Positions 48,601 through 55,958 of a DNA stretch of 64,000 bases are shown here, one piece after another; position 1 is the stretch's first letter, and each line of letters opens with the position of its first letter. Both the position numbers and the translations under genes were made by a program. Source of the stretch: Tenggerimyces flavus (GTDB lineage: Bacteria; Actinomycetota; Actinomycetes; Propionibacteriales; Actinopolymorphaceae); NCBI RefSeq assembly GCF_016907715.1, contig NZ_JAFBCM010000001.1:7603420-7667419 (forward strand), written 5' to 3'. The notes beneath the pieces were generated by a model. It was not told the origin of the DNA, made no database searches, and saw only the letters and a list, made by a program, of their open reading frames with translations.

Positions 48601-49050
48601 GCGACGTACCGGTTCGTGCACACGATCCGGCGGCAGGGGCCGGTGTGGACGAGCTCGTCGTTCAGCGAGTCGGACTGGACGTTCCGGTCGGCGTACGAGG
48701 GGGACACGTCCTGGCCGCCGCGCGGCATCCCGCTGCTCGACCTGGACTGGGCGGTGCCGACGGACTCGAGCAATACGGCGCCACCTGGGCGTCCGTTCGC
48801 CATCGACCTGCAGGCGCGGCACGTACGCGGACTGCAAGCGGGCACGCTGGAGCCGGCGAAGCTCTCGCTGTCGTACGACGACGGCACGACCTGGCAGTCG
48901 GTGCCGCTGCGGCCGCGCGGGAACGGCCGCTACACGGCGGTCCTGGTCCATGCCGCCAAGCCCGGTTGGGTTTCGCTGCGCGGCGAGGTGAGCGACAGCG
49001 TGGGTGGGACGCTCAAGCAGACGACGATCCGCGCTTACCGCTTGCGCTGA
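45691..49050 (+). CDS. Secreted subtilisin-like serine protease (S8), multidomain
   Basis: 1,119 residues; ATG 45691 with GAGAGGA upstream. A signal peptide (RRIAAVATTLALLIVALGQTNAQA) is followed by a propeptide (~30-200). Then the S8 domain: Asp227 (VAVLDTGYDPTHPDL), His259 (GHGTHVAA), Asn355 (AAGNYG), Ser435 (SGTSMATPHVAGA). Residues ~500-1119 are beta-rich repeats (fibronectin-like, then several unassigned wall-facing domains). Exported and self-processed, likely an extracellular protease. The long C-terminus suggests a substrate-binding or wall-anchoring role. No LPXTG seen. Confidence 0.92.
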   Translation: MSRTRRIAAVATTLALLIVALGQTNAQAAEPERGGPDTGLVGQVTLVTGHVVQVARGPNGRLAATVEAPDNRDADVLSFIDGDGDLHVLPREILPLLQADRIDRRLFNVSDLVAQGYDDKRRSTIPLIVEYPDATSATAVQAKARTLSAAGATKTRAFGHADAVAVAVPKDDADGFWSASKAMNDADKIWLDGKVKVTLEQSVPLIGAPPAWAAGYDGEGTKVAVLDTGYDPTHPDLAGKVSAERDFTGGTSAVDGHGHGTHVAATVAGSGAASEGRRKGVAPAADLMVGKVLGDDGFGDESWIIAGMEWAAAGGAKVVSMSLGGDPTDGTDLLSRAVDSLTTDTGTLFVVAAGNYGPGSGTVSTPGSATTALTVGATDKSDELADFSSRGPRLGDAAVKPELTAPGVNIVAARAAGTSLGSVVDEQYTSVSGTSMATPHVAGAAAILVQRHPTWTPAQLKAALVGSAKAPTSGTVFGHGSGRLDVPAALNANVIAEPSTLTFGFVPWPPTGTAPVERKATYRNTGTAPVTLDLALSAAYTAGGQLPAGAATVTPAQVVVPAGGTAEATVTVKPELVEAGDVSGLLVATGGGATVRTPWSYAEEDPHYDLTVDAIGSNGKSSTGWAMIWTKSFGFYYYAMSFDGTGPKTMRLPAGDDYMVLGGVTTEDANGTILAETVDGTPQLALTENRTVTLDARRGNPLSFRTPRASTPTQLQLGWKRWYDDGDHMDAQLMYSGKVPQLAVAPSAPVRAGEFEFVAGGRLVRPGSAPGRSPYVYDLLVPTADRLPASGTFRITSRDLTTIDTTFVGVGADGRTTRESRVGFSERGSLRVTGLTPVVAEPRRTDYVSANGTRWGSMVRLPTARADKVPVMWSNYRTYRPGSKSSERWWGAPYTVGTDSEFSITDVYRRENSLNVLLRDYQDGVPGHWGDSYLNQDQHQSVSSRIYRGDELLAEAPRGSVDVDGLPPEPATYRFVHTIRRQGPVWTSSSFSESDWTFRSAYEGDTSWPPRGIPLLDLDWAVPTDSSNTAPPGRPFAIDLQARHVRGLQAGTLEPAKLSLSYDDGTTWQSVPLRPRGNGRYTAVLVHAAKPGWVSLRGEVSDSVGGTLKQTTIRAYRLR

Positions 49051-49060
49051 GGACTTGGTG

Positions 49061-49795
49061 GTGAGCATCGAGCTGACACCGATACCCCTGGGTCTTTTCT
49101 GGGTGCCGGGTGGCGACCTCGCGAAGTACGAGACGCGGGTGCGGGCGCCGTACGTCGTCTGCGCGTACCTGCTCCGGCACCCCGAGGGAACCGTCCTGTT
49201 CGACACGGGGATCGTCGGCGACGCCGAGGCCGTGCGGCGGTACACGCCGCGAACGTTCCAGCTCGAGGAGCAGCTCGCGGCCGCCGGTGCGGCTCTCGGC
49301 GACATCGATGTCGTCGTCAACTGCCACTTGCATGCGGACCATGCGGGTGGGAACCACCTGTTCGCCGGCACGCCGATCGTGGTGCAGCGGCGCGAGGTCG
49401 AGGCCGCTCTCGATTCGGACTACACGGTGCGCGGGGCGGCCGTCGACTTCCCGGGTGTGAGTCTCCAGGTCGTCGACGGTCGGCACGAGCTGATGGCGGG
49501 TGTCACCGTCGTGCCGACGCTGGGACACTCGCCGGGTCATCAGAGCCTGCTCATCAGCGGGATGGCGGAAGGCACCGTGCTGCTGGCCGGGCAGGCGTTC
49601 GACCAGGCCAGCGACTACGCACTCGCCGACCTGGCCGTCCGCCTTGGCGCCAGCGACCTCGACGTCACGGCACCGGACTGGATGGACGAGCTCCGGCACG
49701 TGGACACGGCGTACTTCGCCCACGACCTCACCCGCTGGCAGCCCCCGACCGCCACCTTCACCGGCACCGACGCCCTGGCCGCGTGGCCGGACTAG
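49061..49795 (+). CDS. Metallo-beta-lactamase-fold hydrolase (AHL-lactonase-like)
   Basis: 244 residues; GTG 49061, 10 nt after the protease stop, GAGGAC upstream. HLHADH motif at His89-x-His91-x-Asp93-His94, LGHSPGHQSLLI, and GIVGDAEAVRRYTPRTFQLEEQLAAAG in the helical cap resemble N-acyl-homoserine lactonases (AttM/AiiA group). It could open a lactone or another ester; the family also includes non-AHL enzymes. Confidence 0.85.
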   Translation: MSIELTPIPLGLFWVPGGDLAKYETRVRAPYVVCAYLLRHPEGTVLFDTGIVGDAEAVRRYTPRTFQLEEQLAAAGAALGDIDVVVNCHLHADHAGGNHLFAGTPIVVQRREVEAALDSDYTVRGAAVDFPGVSLQVVDGRHELMAGVTVVPTLGHSPGHQSLLISGMAEGTVLLAGQAFDQASDYALADLAVRLGASDLDVTAPDWMDELRHVDTAYFAHDLTRWQPPTATFTGTDALAAWPD

Positions 49796-50099
49796 CGATC
49801 CCGACCACGACTACCCCGTGGATCGTTGCCCTATTGACGGAAACGGTTGTTGAGGAACGCCCAGAGGGCGGCCTTCTCCAGTCTCGCGCTCCACGCGCGG
49901 CGACGTTTCGCCTTCGTGGGCGGGACCTGGGTGGGTTCTTGACTCTGCTGGAGCGACCGGCGGGGGCGCCCGCGGGTTGGGATGACCCTCATGCTCTCTT
50001 CTGCCAAGCATAGTGGCGAGGTCAAGGTCCCGAGCGTCGTTTCGACGACCCCCTTCCCCTCTCGGCCGACCTCCTCAAGCAAGAATCCGGTAGGCAGGT
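49796..50099. other. Gene-poor spacer before the ECF42 sigma gene
   Basis: About 300 bp. Short overlapping frames on both strands have no family resemblance. No palindrome clearly above background. Confidence 0.45.
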
Positions 50100-50126
50100 T
50101 GTCGGATCGGGGCGCACGCGTTCGTA
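50100..50126 (+). promoter_or_regulatory. Candidate ECF42-type promoter
   Basis: TGTCGG (50100-50105), 17-bp spacer, CGTA (50123-50126): close to the TGTCGA...CGTC pattern I recall for ECF42 sigma factors. It lies directly upstream of an ECF42 gene, as expected for autoregulation. It would start the RNA at about GTG 50133. Confidence 0.5.
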
Positions 50127-50153
50127 GCGAGAGTGAGCGACGACCCCAGCCAC

Positions 50154-50166
50154 AAGGAGGTGATCC
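50154..50166 (+). promoter_or_regulatory. Extended Shine-Dalgarno AAGGAGGTGATCC
   Basis: 13 contiguous bases complementary to the 3' end of 16S rRNA, 5 nt before GTG 50172. Far longer than usual and it decides the start of the sigma gene. Confidence 0.85.
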
Positions 50167-50171
50167 AGGGC

Positions 50172-51410
50172 GTGAGCGACGTCGAAGAAGCCATCACCGC
50201 CGCGCACCATGAGGAGTGGGCGCGGGTGGTCGCCTCGCTGACCAAGCGCTTCGGCGACCTCGACGTCGCCGAGGAGGCTGCTGCCGAGGCGTTCGCGACC
50301 GCCGTCGAGCGGTGGCCGACCGACGGTGTCCCGCCCAACCCTGGTGCCTGGCTGACGATGACCGCCAACCGCAAGGCCATCGACCGCATCCGGCGCGAAA
50401 GCAAGCGCGACGGCAAGCACAAGGAGGCTCAGATGGCGTACGACGACGACCCGCCGGAGCCCCTCGGGGCCATCGAGGACGAGCGGCTCCGGCTGATCTT
50501 CACCTGCTGCCATCCCGCCCTCGCGATGGAGACCCGCATCGCGCTGACGCTGCGCATGGTCGGCGGCCTGACCATGCCCGAGATCGCCCGCGCGTTCCTG
50601 GTTCAGGAGGCCGCGATGGGCCAGCGGATCACCCGCGCGAAGGCCAAGATCAAAGCGGCGCGCATCCCGTACCAGGTCCCCAACGCCGAGGACCTCCCCG
50701 AACGCGTCTCCGGCGTCCTCGCCGTGCTCTTCCTCGTGTTCAACGAGGGCTACCTGGCGACCGGCCCCGACACCGATCCCGTACGCCCCACCCTCACCGC
50801 CGAGGCGATCCGGCTCACCCGCCTGATCCGCACCCTGCTGCCGAACGACGGCGAGGTCGCCGGCCTGCTGGCGTTGATGCTGCTCATCGAGGCCCGCCGC
50901 ACCGCTCGGGTCGCGGCGAACGGCGAACTGGTCAGCCTCGACGAACAGGACCGCGGCGCCTGGAACGCGGCGCTGGTCACCGAGGGGCACCGGCTGGTCC
51001 GCGAACGTCTCGTCGCCGGCGAAGCTCCCGGCCGCTACCAGATCCTCGCGGCCATCAACGCCGTCCACACCGACGCCCGCGACGTACGCGACACCGACTG
51101 GTCCCAGGTCGTCGCCCTGTACGACCAGCTCGTCAGTCTCGACGCCTCACCGGTCATCGCCCTCAACCGGGCGATCGCGGTCGCCGAGCTCGACGGCCCT
51201 GAGGTGGCGCTGGGTGCCATCGACCGGCTCGAGGACAAGCTGGCCGGCTACCACGCGTACCACGCCGCCCGCGCCGACCTCCTCCGCAGGCTCGGCCGCA
51301 GCCAGGACTCGCGCGCGGCGTACGACAAGGCCATCGAGCTCGCGGGCAACACCGCCGAGACCGCTTACCTCACCCGCCGCCGCGACCAGCTCGGGCTCAC
51401 GACCACCTAA
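50172..51410 (+). CDS. ECF42-type sigma factor with C-terminal TPR-like extension
   Basis: 412 residues from GTG 50172 (extended Shine-Dalgarno; upstream GTG 50133 is the leaderless alternative). Sigma region 2 (EEWARVVASLTKRFGDLDVAEEAAAEAFATAVERWPTDGVPPNPGAWL), region 4 (ERLRLIFTCCHPALAMETRIALTLRMVGGLTMPEIARAFLVQEAAM), then ~240 residues of helical repeats (DUF6596-type) that control activity in this group. No YCII partner lies upstream here, unlike the relative at 58668. Convergent with a GNAT gene, 4-bp overlap. Confidence 0.9.
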   Translation: MSDVEEAITAAHHEEWARVVASLTKRFGDLDVAEEAAAEAFATAVERWPTDGVPPNPGAWLTMTANRKAIDRIRRESKRDGKHKEAQMAYDDDPPEPLGAIEDERLRLIFTCCHPALAMETRIALTLRMVGGLTMPEIARAFLVQEAAMGQRITRAKAKIKAARIPYQVPNAEDLPERVSGVLAVLFLVFNEGYLATGPDTDPVRPTLTAEAIRLTRLIRTLLPNDGEVAGLLALMLLIEARRTARVAANGELVSLDEQDRGAWNAALVTEGHRLVRERLVAGEAPGRYQILAAINAVHTDARDVRDTDWSQVVALYDQLVSLDASPVIALNRAIAVAELDGPEVALGAIDRLEDKLAGYHAYHAARADLLRRLGRSQDSRAAYDKAIELAGNTAETAYLTRRRDQLGLTTT

Positions 51411-51952
51411 ACCGTCTTGCGCATCAGGGCCGCCGGCCAGGAGATGTCGTCCAGAACGCGAACGGTCACTCGCTCGGCGACGTGATAGCCGAGGCGGAGG
51501 CGTACGGCCTCGCTCAACGGCGTGCACAGCGCCTCGAAGCGCCGGAAGCCCGCGATCCGGGCCGCGGCCTCGGTCGTCTGCGCGAGCAGCGACGCGAAGC
51601 CGCGGCGGGTCCACGCCGGGTCGACGTACGTCGCGCGCATCGTCGCCGTCGTGACAGCGGCCGAGTGCGCCGAGTGCGCCGAGCCGTCCGGCGTCCCTGG
51701 TGGATAGAACTGACCGCGGGCGCTCCATCCGCTGCCGGCGACGAGGAGCCCGTCGACCTCCAGCACGTAGTAGGTGCCGTCGGCGAACAGCTCCTCCTCG
51801 ACCTGGTAGAGCCCCACCGTCCGCCCGGCCTCGAGCTGGGCCGCGGTGTAGACCTCGTCCAGCAGCGTCAGCACGGACCGCTCCGCCAACGCGTGCACGG
51901 CCGCCAGGTCCTTCAGCGACGCCGGCCGGACGATGATCCTGGGTGTCTCCAT
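51407..51952 (-). CDS. GNAT N-acetyltransferase
   Basis: 181 residues from ATG 51952. IIVRPASLKDLAAVHALAERSVLTLL, YVDPAWTRRGFASLLAQTTEAAA (acetyl-CoA loop) and FEALCTPLSEAVRLRLGYHV are the GNAT core. The loop DGSAHSAHSAAV comes from a short GCCGAGTGC tandem repeat. Acceptor unknown. Confidence 0.87.
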   Translation of the reverse strand: METPRIIVRPASLKDLAAVHALAERSVLTLLDEVYTAAQLEAGRTVGLYQVEEELFADGTYYVLEVDGLLVAGSGWSARGQFYPPGTPDGSAHSAHSAAVTTATMRATYVDPAWTRRGFASLLAQTTEAAARIAGFRRFEALCTPLSEAVRLRLGYHVAERVTVRVLDDISWPAALMRKTV

Positions 51953-52006
51953 GCCCCCAGAGTCTCCACGATCGAGCGCTGATCGCATCGGCAACGACTA
52001 CCTAAC

Positions 52007-52876
52007 TCAGGCCAGTGCCTCGAGCAGCCGTTCGCACCGCGCCGGGTCGATCGTCAACCCCGTTTGCAGTCCCCACAGCCAGTAGCTGACCGCCCGAACG
52101 ATCGTCCAGCCGAGCGCCTTGTCCGGGTCCAGCGACCCCGCCGCCACGAGCGTGTCCAGCAGCGTACGGATAGCGGCGGGCCGCGCGTCGAGGTCGAGCC
52201 GCCACCACATCAGCTCCGGGACGGAGAGCTCCGGGTCACCGGCGACCGGCCGCGGGTCGATCGCCAGCCAGGGCTCCCGTTCGGCGCCGAGGATGTTGCC
52301 GTAGTGCAGGTCGGTGTGAACGAGCGAGCGCCCACTCGAAGCCTGCAACGCAACCAACAGCTCCGACGCCTGGTCGACCCAACGCCGCGGCACCGGCGAG
52401 CCGAGCTCCGCCTGCCGCTCCCCCAGCGGGACGTCCTCGCGCGGAGCCCGGATCCCGGGCGGCGCCGGAACGGTGAGCCGCCGGATCACCCCGCCGGCGA
52501 TCTCCGCGGCCGACAGCAGTGGGAGTTTCTCCAACGAGCGTGCGGCATCCAGCCGTTCGAGCAGCACAGCACCGTCGTCGGGCGACGCCTCGAGCAGCCG
52601 TACGGCGCCATGCCCGTTCCACGCGCGCAGGGCGGCGACCTCGTCGTACGTCGAGTGCTCCGACCACGACACCTTCAGCACGCACGGCTGACCGAGCACC
52701 GACCCGAAGACGACGAGCGCGAGGTCCCCGTACTGCGCCGGCTCCGCCGCCAACGAGACCTGCCATCGAGCAGCGAGCCGCTCCACCAGCGCGGGAAGCT
52801 CCGAGACCCAGCGGCGGCCGGCGGCACCACTCTTGCGAATGCGTTCGGCGGCGAAGCGCTCTGGAACCAAGACCAT
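52007..52876 (-). CDS. Aminoglycoside/hydroxyurea-type phosphotransferase
   Basis: 289 residues from ATG 52876; the longer open frame covers a neighbouring GNAT gene. Kinase-like fold: LVVFGSVLGQPCVLKVSW (Lys), LLERLDAARSLEKL, Brenner motif VHTDLHYGNIL (His-x-Asp...Asn) and LAIDPRPVAGDP. Closest pattern is the streptomycin 6-kinase/hydroxyurea group. In producers or soil actinobacteria such kinases can inactivate streptomycin, but many phosphorylate other small molecules. Divergent from the GNAT at 52907 (30 bp). Confidence 0.87.
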   Translation of the reverse strand: MVLVPERFAAERIRKSGAAGRRWVSELPALVERLAARWQVSLAAEPAQYGDLALVVFGSVLGQPCVLKVSWSEHSTYDEVAALRAWNGHGAVRLLEASPDDGAVLLERLDAARSLEKLPLLSAAEIAGGVIRRLTVPAPPGIRAPREDVPLGERQAELGSPVPRRWVDQASELLVALQASSGRSLVHTDLHYGNILGAEREPWLAIDPRPVAGDPELSVPELMWWRLDLDARPAAIRTLLDTLVAAGSLDPDKALGWTIVRAVSYWLWGLQTGLTIDPARCERLLEALA

Positions 52877-52906
52877 CGCCGGACACGTTACGGGAGGATG
52901 GGCGAC

Positions 52907-53395
52907 GTGACGACAGAGAATTCGCTGCACCTGCGCGACATCACCGACGAGAACAGGGACGCTGTCCTCGCCCTGAAGGTCAAGCCGACCCAGAACCAGT
53001 TCGTCGCGTCGGTTGCCCAGTCGCTCCGAGACGCCGAGAACCACCCCGAAGCCAAGCCCTGGTACCGGGCGATCTACGACGGCGACGAGCCGGTCGGGTT
53101 CGTGATGATGAGCTGGAAGGTGCCGCCAGGCCAGCCCGGGATCTTCGGCCCGTACTTCCTCTGGCGGCTGCTCGTCGACGAACGCCACCAGCGCCGCGGC
53201 GTCGGGCGCGCGGGGCTCAGCCTGGTCATCGATCTCGCCAAGAAGGACGGCGCCACCGAGCTGCTCACGAGCTACCAGCCCGGCGACGGCGAGCCGTGGC
53301 CGTTCTACCAGGGGTTCGGCTTCGAGCCGACCGGCGAACTGGACGGCACCGAGATCCTGCTCCGCCTCGACCTCACCAAGGGAAGCGGCCAGTGA
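52907..53395 (+). CDS. GNAT N-acetyltransferase (spermidine-acetyltransferase-like)
   Basis: 162 residues. GTG 52907 is 9 nt after GGGAGG; ATG 52898 is too close to it. LHLRDITDENRDAVLALKV, FLWRLLVDERHQRRGVGRAGLSLVIDLA (acetyl-CoA loop), YQPGDGEPWPFYQGFGFEPTGELDGTEILLRL. The pattern resembles polyamine acetyltransferases. The stop overlaps the methyltransferase start by 1 nt. Confidence 0.88.
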   Translation: MTTENSLHLRDITDENRDAVLALKVKPTQNQFVASVAQSLRDAENHPEAKPWYRAIYDGDEPVGFVMMSWKVPPGQPGIFGPYFLWRLLVDERHQRRGVGRAGLSLVIDLAKKDGATELLTSYQPGDGEPWPFYQGFGFEPTGELDGTEILLRLDLTKGSGQ

Positions 53396-54087
53396 TGCGG
53401 GACCTCCGTTCGGTCGAGGACGTCCTGCGCATGCTGGACGGCTGGTTCGCGGCGGACGCGGCGAAGTGGGACCAGTTCTACGCCGATCGGGAGAAGCCGA
53501 TCCCGTTCTTCGTCGCCAAGCCGGACGAGTCGCTCGCTTCCTGGCTGTCGACCGGCGTCCTCCCGAAGGGCCGCGCGCTCGACCTCGGCTGTGGACACGG
53601 GCGCAACGCGATCGCGCTCGCCCAAGCGGGCTTCGATGTCGACGCCGTCGACCTGTCGTCGTCGGCGATCGAGTGGGGCAAGGCCCGTGCCGCGGAGGCG
53701 AGCGTCGACGTACGGTTCCACCAGGCCGACATCTTCACCGTCGCGCTGCCGCACGACCGGTACGACCTGGTGTACGACTCCGGCTGCCTGCACCACCTGC
53801 CACCGCACCGCAGGGTCAGCTACCGAGACCTGATCGACCGCGTCCTCGAGCCGGGCGGCCACTTCGGGCTGGTCTGCTTCGCCGCCGGCGCGATGGGCTC
53901 CGAGCGCACCGACGAGGAGCTGTACCGCGCGGGCTCGCTCGAGGGCGGCCTCGCGTACGACCAGGACTCGCTGCGCTGGATCTTCTCCGACTACACCGAG
54001 GTCGAGCTCAGACCGATGGCCGAGCAACCGGACGACGCGGCGACGTTCGGCAAGGACTTCCTGCTGACGGCGCTGTTCCGCAGGTAG
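53395..54087 (+). CDS. SAM-dependent methyltransferase
   Basis: 230 residues. Class I motif ALDLGCGHGRNAIALAQAGFDVDAVDLS (~62-90), DLVYDSGCLHHLPPHRRVSY, LEPGGHFGLVCF. The N-terminus (WDQFYADREKPIPFF) is typical of thiol/tellurite-type (UbiE/TehB-like) methyltransferases. Co-transcribed with the GNAT upstream. Substrate unknown. Confidence 0.88.
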   Translation: MRDLRSVEDVLRMLDGWFAADAAKWDQFYADREKPIPFFVAKPDESLASWLSTGVLPKGRALDLGCGHGRNAIALAQAGFDVDAVDLSSSAIEWGKARAAEASVDVRFHQADIFTVALPHDRYDLVYDSGCLHHLPPHRRVSYRDLIDRVLEPGGHFGLVCFAAGAMGSERTDEELYRAGSLEGGLAYDQDSLRWIFSDYTEVELRPMAEQPDDAATFGKDFLLTALFRR

Positions 54088-54111
54088 CACCGGAGGGGGA
54101 AAGAAACAAAG

Positions 54112-54270
54112 ATGTCGTCTCGATCACGTCTCCTCGCGGAGATCGCCACCTCCGTTCCGCCGGCCGAGACCGAGGTCCGCCTGCGCCGCGCGGTGGTGCT
54201 CGGCGGGGGCATCGCCGGACCCGCGCTCCTGGCCCGCGTGCTGTGGCGGTCACTGACTCCCGCGCGCTGA
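54112..54270 (+). pseudogene. N-terminal fragment of a FAD-dependent oxidoreductase
   Basis: ATG 54112 encodes 52 residues: ...VPPAETEVRLRRAVVLGGGIAGPALLARVLWRSL then stops. GGGIAGPALLARVL is the FAD dinucleotide motif of monooxygenase-type flavoproteins, which continue ~350 more residues; here the gene is cut. GGAGGGGG lies 15 nt upstream. The last 21 bp overlap the convergent DsbA gene, which may have replaced the remainder. Confidence 0.6.
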
Positions 54271-54900
54271 CCACGCCTCGTCGATCGCCTGCGTGAACGT
54301 GTCGAGCGGGACCGCGCCGGGGATGCCGTAGCGCGCGTCGACGACCGTGAACGGGACGCCGGTGACGCCGAGCTGCTGGGCCTCGGCCTGGTCGCCGCGT
54401 ACGACGTCGGCGAACTCGTCGCTCGCCAGCACCTGCTCGGCCCGTTCCCGCGCGACGCCCACGCCCTCGGCGGTCGCGACGAGGAACGCGTGGTCGAACG
54501 TGTCCATCCGGCCGCCGAACAGCGCCAGCTGCAGCTCCGCCAGGAACCGCGGCCCATGGCCGGTGGTGGTGGCGAGCTGCAGCACGCGATGGGCGTCGAA
54601 CGTGTTCGCCGCGACGCGGTCGGACTTGTACGGCAAGCCCTCCGCCTCGGTCAGCGGCAGCATCGAGTCCAGCTGCCGGAGCGTGTCGGCCTCCGACCAG
54701 CCCATCCGCTTCGCCACGTACGTCGTCACCGCCACAGGCACCTTCGGCGCGCCAGGGTCGAGCTCGAACGCACGCGGGACGATCTCGATCTGGTCGGCGT
54801 GCGGCGATGCCTGGACCGCCTTCTCCAGCCGCGCGGCGCCGACGTAACACCACGGACAAGAGAAATCGCTCCAGAGGTCGATGCGCATCCGCTCGTTCAT
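54250..54900 (-). CDS. DsbA-family oxidoreductase (FrnE-like)
   Basis: 216 residues. DFSCPWCYVGAARLEKA carries the redox pair Cys15-x-x-Cys18; the second half has the thioredoxin cis-Pro (GVTGVPFTVVDARYGIPGA). No signal peptide, so cytoplasmic like FrnE, a dithiol isomerase or oxidoreductase linked to polyketide and oxidative-stress pathways. Divergent from a TetR gene with a nested operator between them (85 bp). Confidence 0.9.
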   Translation of the reverse strand: MNERMRIDLWSDFSCPWCYVGAARLEKAVQASPHADQIEIVPRAFELDPGAPKVPVAVTTYVAKRMGWSEADTLRQLDSMLPLTEAEGLPYKSDRVAANTFDAHRVLQLATTTGHGPRFLAELQLALFGGRMDTFDHAFLVATAEGVGVARERAEQVLASDEFADVVRGDQAEAQQLGVTGVPFTVVDARYGIPGAVPLDTFTQAIDEAWSARGSQ

Positions 54901-54913
54901 CGGTCTCCGATGC

Positions 54914-54973
54914 TAAGTTGATGGTCGTCTCAAGTTGGGACCGTAGCACTAACTTGAGGTGCCCATCAACTTA
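54914..54973. promoter_or_regulatory. Nested inverted-repeat operator between dsbA-like and tetR genes
   Basis: Outer arms TAAGTTGATGG (54914-54924) and CCATCAACTTA (54963-54973); inner arms TCAAGTT (54930-54936) and AACTTGA (54951-54957). Four half-sites share AAGTT. The layout lets one TetR bind twice and control both divergent genes. The right outer arm abuts the tetR Shine-Dalgarno AAGGAGG. Confidence 0.75.
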
Positions 54974-54985
54974 AGGAGGACGGCC

Positions 54986-55534
54986 GTGGCCGCGCTGCGC
55001 CGGGACGCCCGCGAGAACGTCGAGAAGCTCACCGCCGCGGCGACGCGCGTGTTCGTCGCGCAGGGTCTCGGCGCGCCGCTGGACGAGGTCGCCCGGGCGG
55101 CGGGGGTCAGCACGGGCACGTTGTACAACCGGTTCGGCAGCCGCGAAGCGCTCATCGACGCGATCGCACCGGCGCTCGTCGCGTCGCGGATGGCCGCGGT
55201 CGCCGCCGACGCGGAGTCGGAGCCGGACGCGTGGGGCTCGTTCGCGCGGTACGTCAGCGGCCTGCTGGAGCTGCAGGTCGAGTGCCCGGCGCAGGACGAC
55301 ATCCTCACCCGCCGCTTCCCGGAGTCGCGCGAGCTGACCACCCTGTGCGACGTGGCGAACCGCCAGGCGGTGACGTACCTCGAAGCCGCCCAGGCCACCG
55401 GAGCCGCACGAGCGGACGTGGACGCGCACGACCTCACCGCGCTGTTCGCCGCGACCTCCGGCATCCTCCGGTCCGCCGGCCCGGAAGCCTGCCGCCGCCA
55501 CCTCCGCCTCGTCCTCGCCGGCCTGCGGATCTAG
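54986..55534 (+). CDS. TetR-family transcriptional regulator
   Basis: 182 residues from GTG 54986, AAGGAGGA 6 nt upstream. HTH: LDEVARAAGVSTGTLYNRFGSREALIDAI (~31-60), standard TetR. The C-terminal ligand domain is variable. It probably represses itself and the divergent DsbA gene through the operator at 54914-54973. Confidence 0.93.
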   Translation: MAALRRDARENVEKLTAAATRVFVAQGLGAPLDEVARAAGVSTGTLYNRFGSREALIDAIAPALVASRMAAVAADAESEPDAWGSFARYVSGLLELQVECPAQDDILTRRFPESRELTTLCDVANRQAVTYLEAAQATGAARADVDAHDLTALFAATSGILRSAGPEACRRHLRLVLAGLRI

Positions 55535-55567
55535 CGGTTCCGGACGCGGACTGTCCGGAACGCGGTC

Positions 55568-55573
55568 TATCGT
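55568..55573 (+). promoter_or_regulatory. -10 element TATCGT, leaderless start of DUF1905 gene
   Basis: TATCGT, 7 nt before ATG 55581, no Shine-Dalgarno at the proper distance. Confidence 0.45.
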
Positions 55574-55580
55574 GCGAGGC

Positions 55581-55871
55581 ATGGACGTGGAGTTCAGCGG
55601 CGAGATCTTCCACTGGCGTGGGCCGGCGCCGTACTACTTCGTGCGCGTTCCCGAGGAGGACAGCGAGGACATCCGCGACATCGCCACCGGCCTCACCTAC
55701 GGCTGGGGCATGGTCCCCGCCAGCGGTCAGGTCGGCGACACCGAGTTCACCACCGCGCTCATCCCGAAGGACGGCTGCTACCTCGTTCCGCTCAAGGACA
55801 AGGTCCGCAAGGCGGAGGACCTGAACGAGGGCGACACGATCGAGCTGCGCCTGTCGTTCGCCGTGGCTTGA
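55581..55871 (+). CDS. DUF1905 domain protein
   Basis: 96 residues. MDVEFSGEIFHWRGPAPYYFVRVPEEDSEDI and VPLKDKVRKAEDLNEGDTIELRLSF match DUF1905, a small beta-barrel of unknown role. A second DUF1905 (fused to a YdeI-like domain) lies at 62473. Confidence 0.88.
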   Translation: MDVEFSGEIFHWRGPAPYYFVRVPEEDSEDIRDIATGLTYGWGMVPASGQVGDTEFTTALIPKDGCYLVPLKDKVRKAEDLNEGDTIELRLSFAVA

Positions 55872-55958
55872 ACCGCGACGCGGTCATCCCTCAGACGTAG
55901 AACAACGCGACCCGCGAGGGATTCGCCGCGCCGACGGCGGCCAGCAGGATGGTCGATC

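Noticed and set aside
49960-49980. GGGGGCGCCC resembling the att-like repeat
   Set aside because: Only ~10 bases match, expected by chance at this GC content.
49783-50013. Short frame after the MBL-fold gene
   Set aside because: No Shine-Dalgarno, no recognisable pattern, and overlapping open frames on the other strand.
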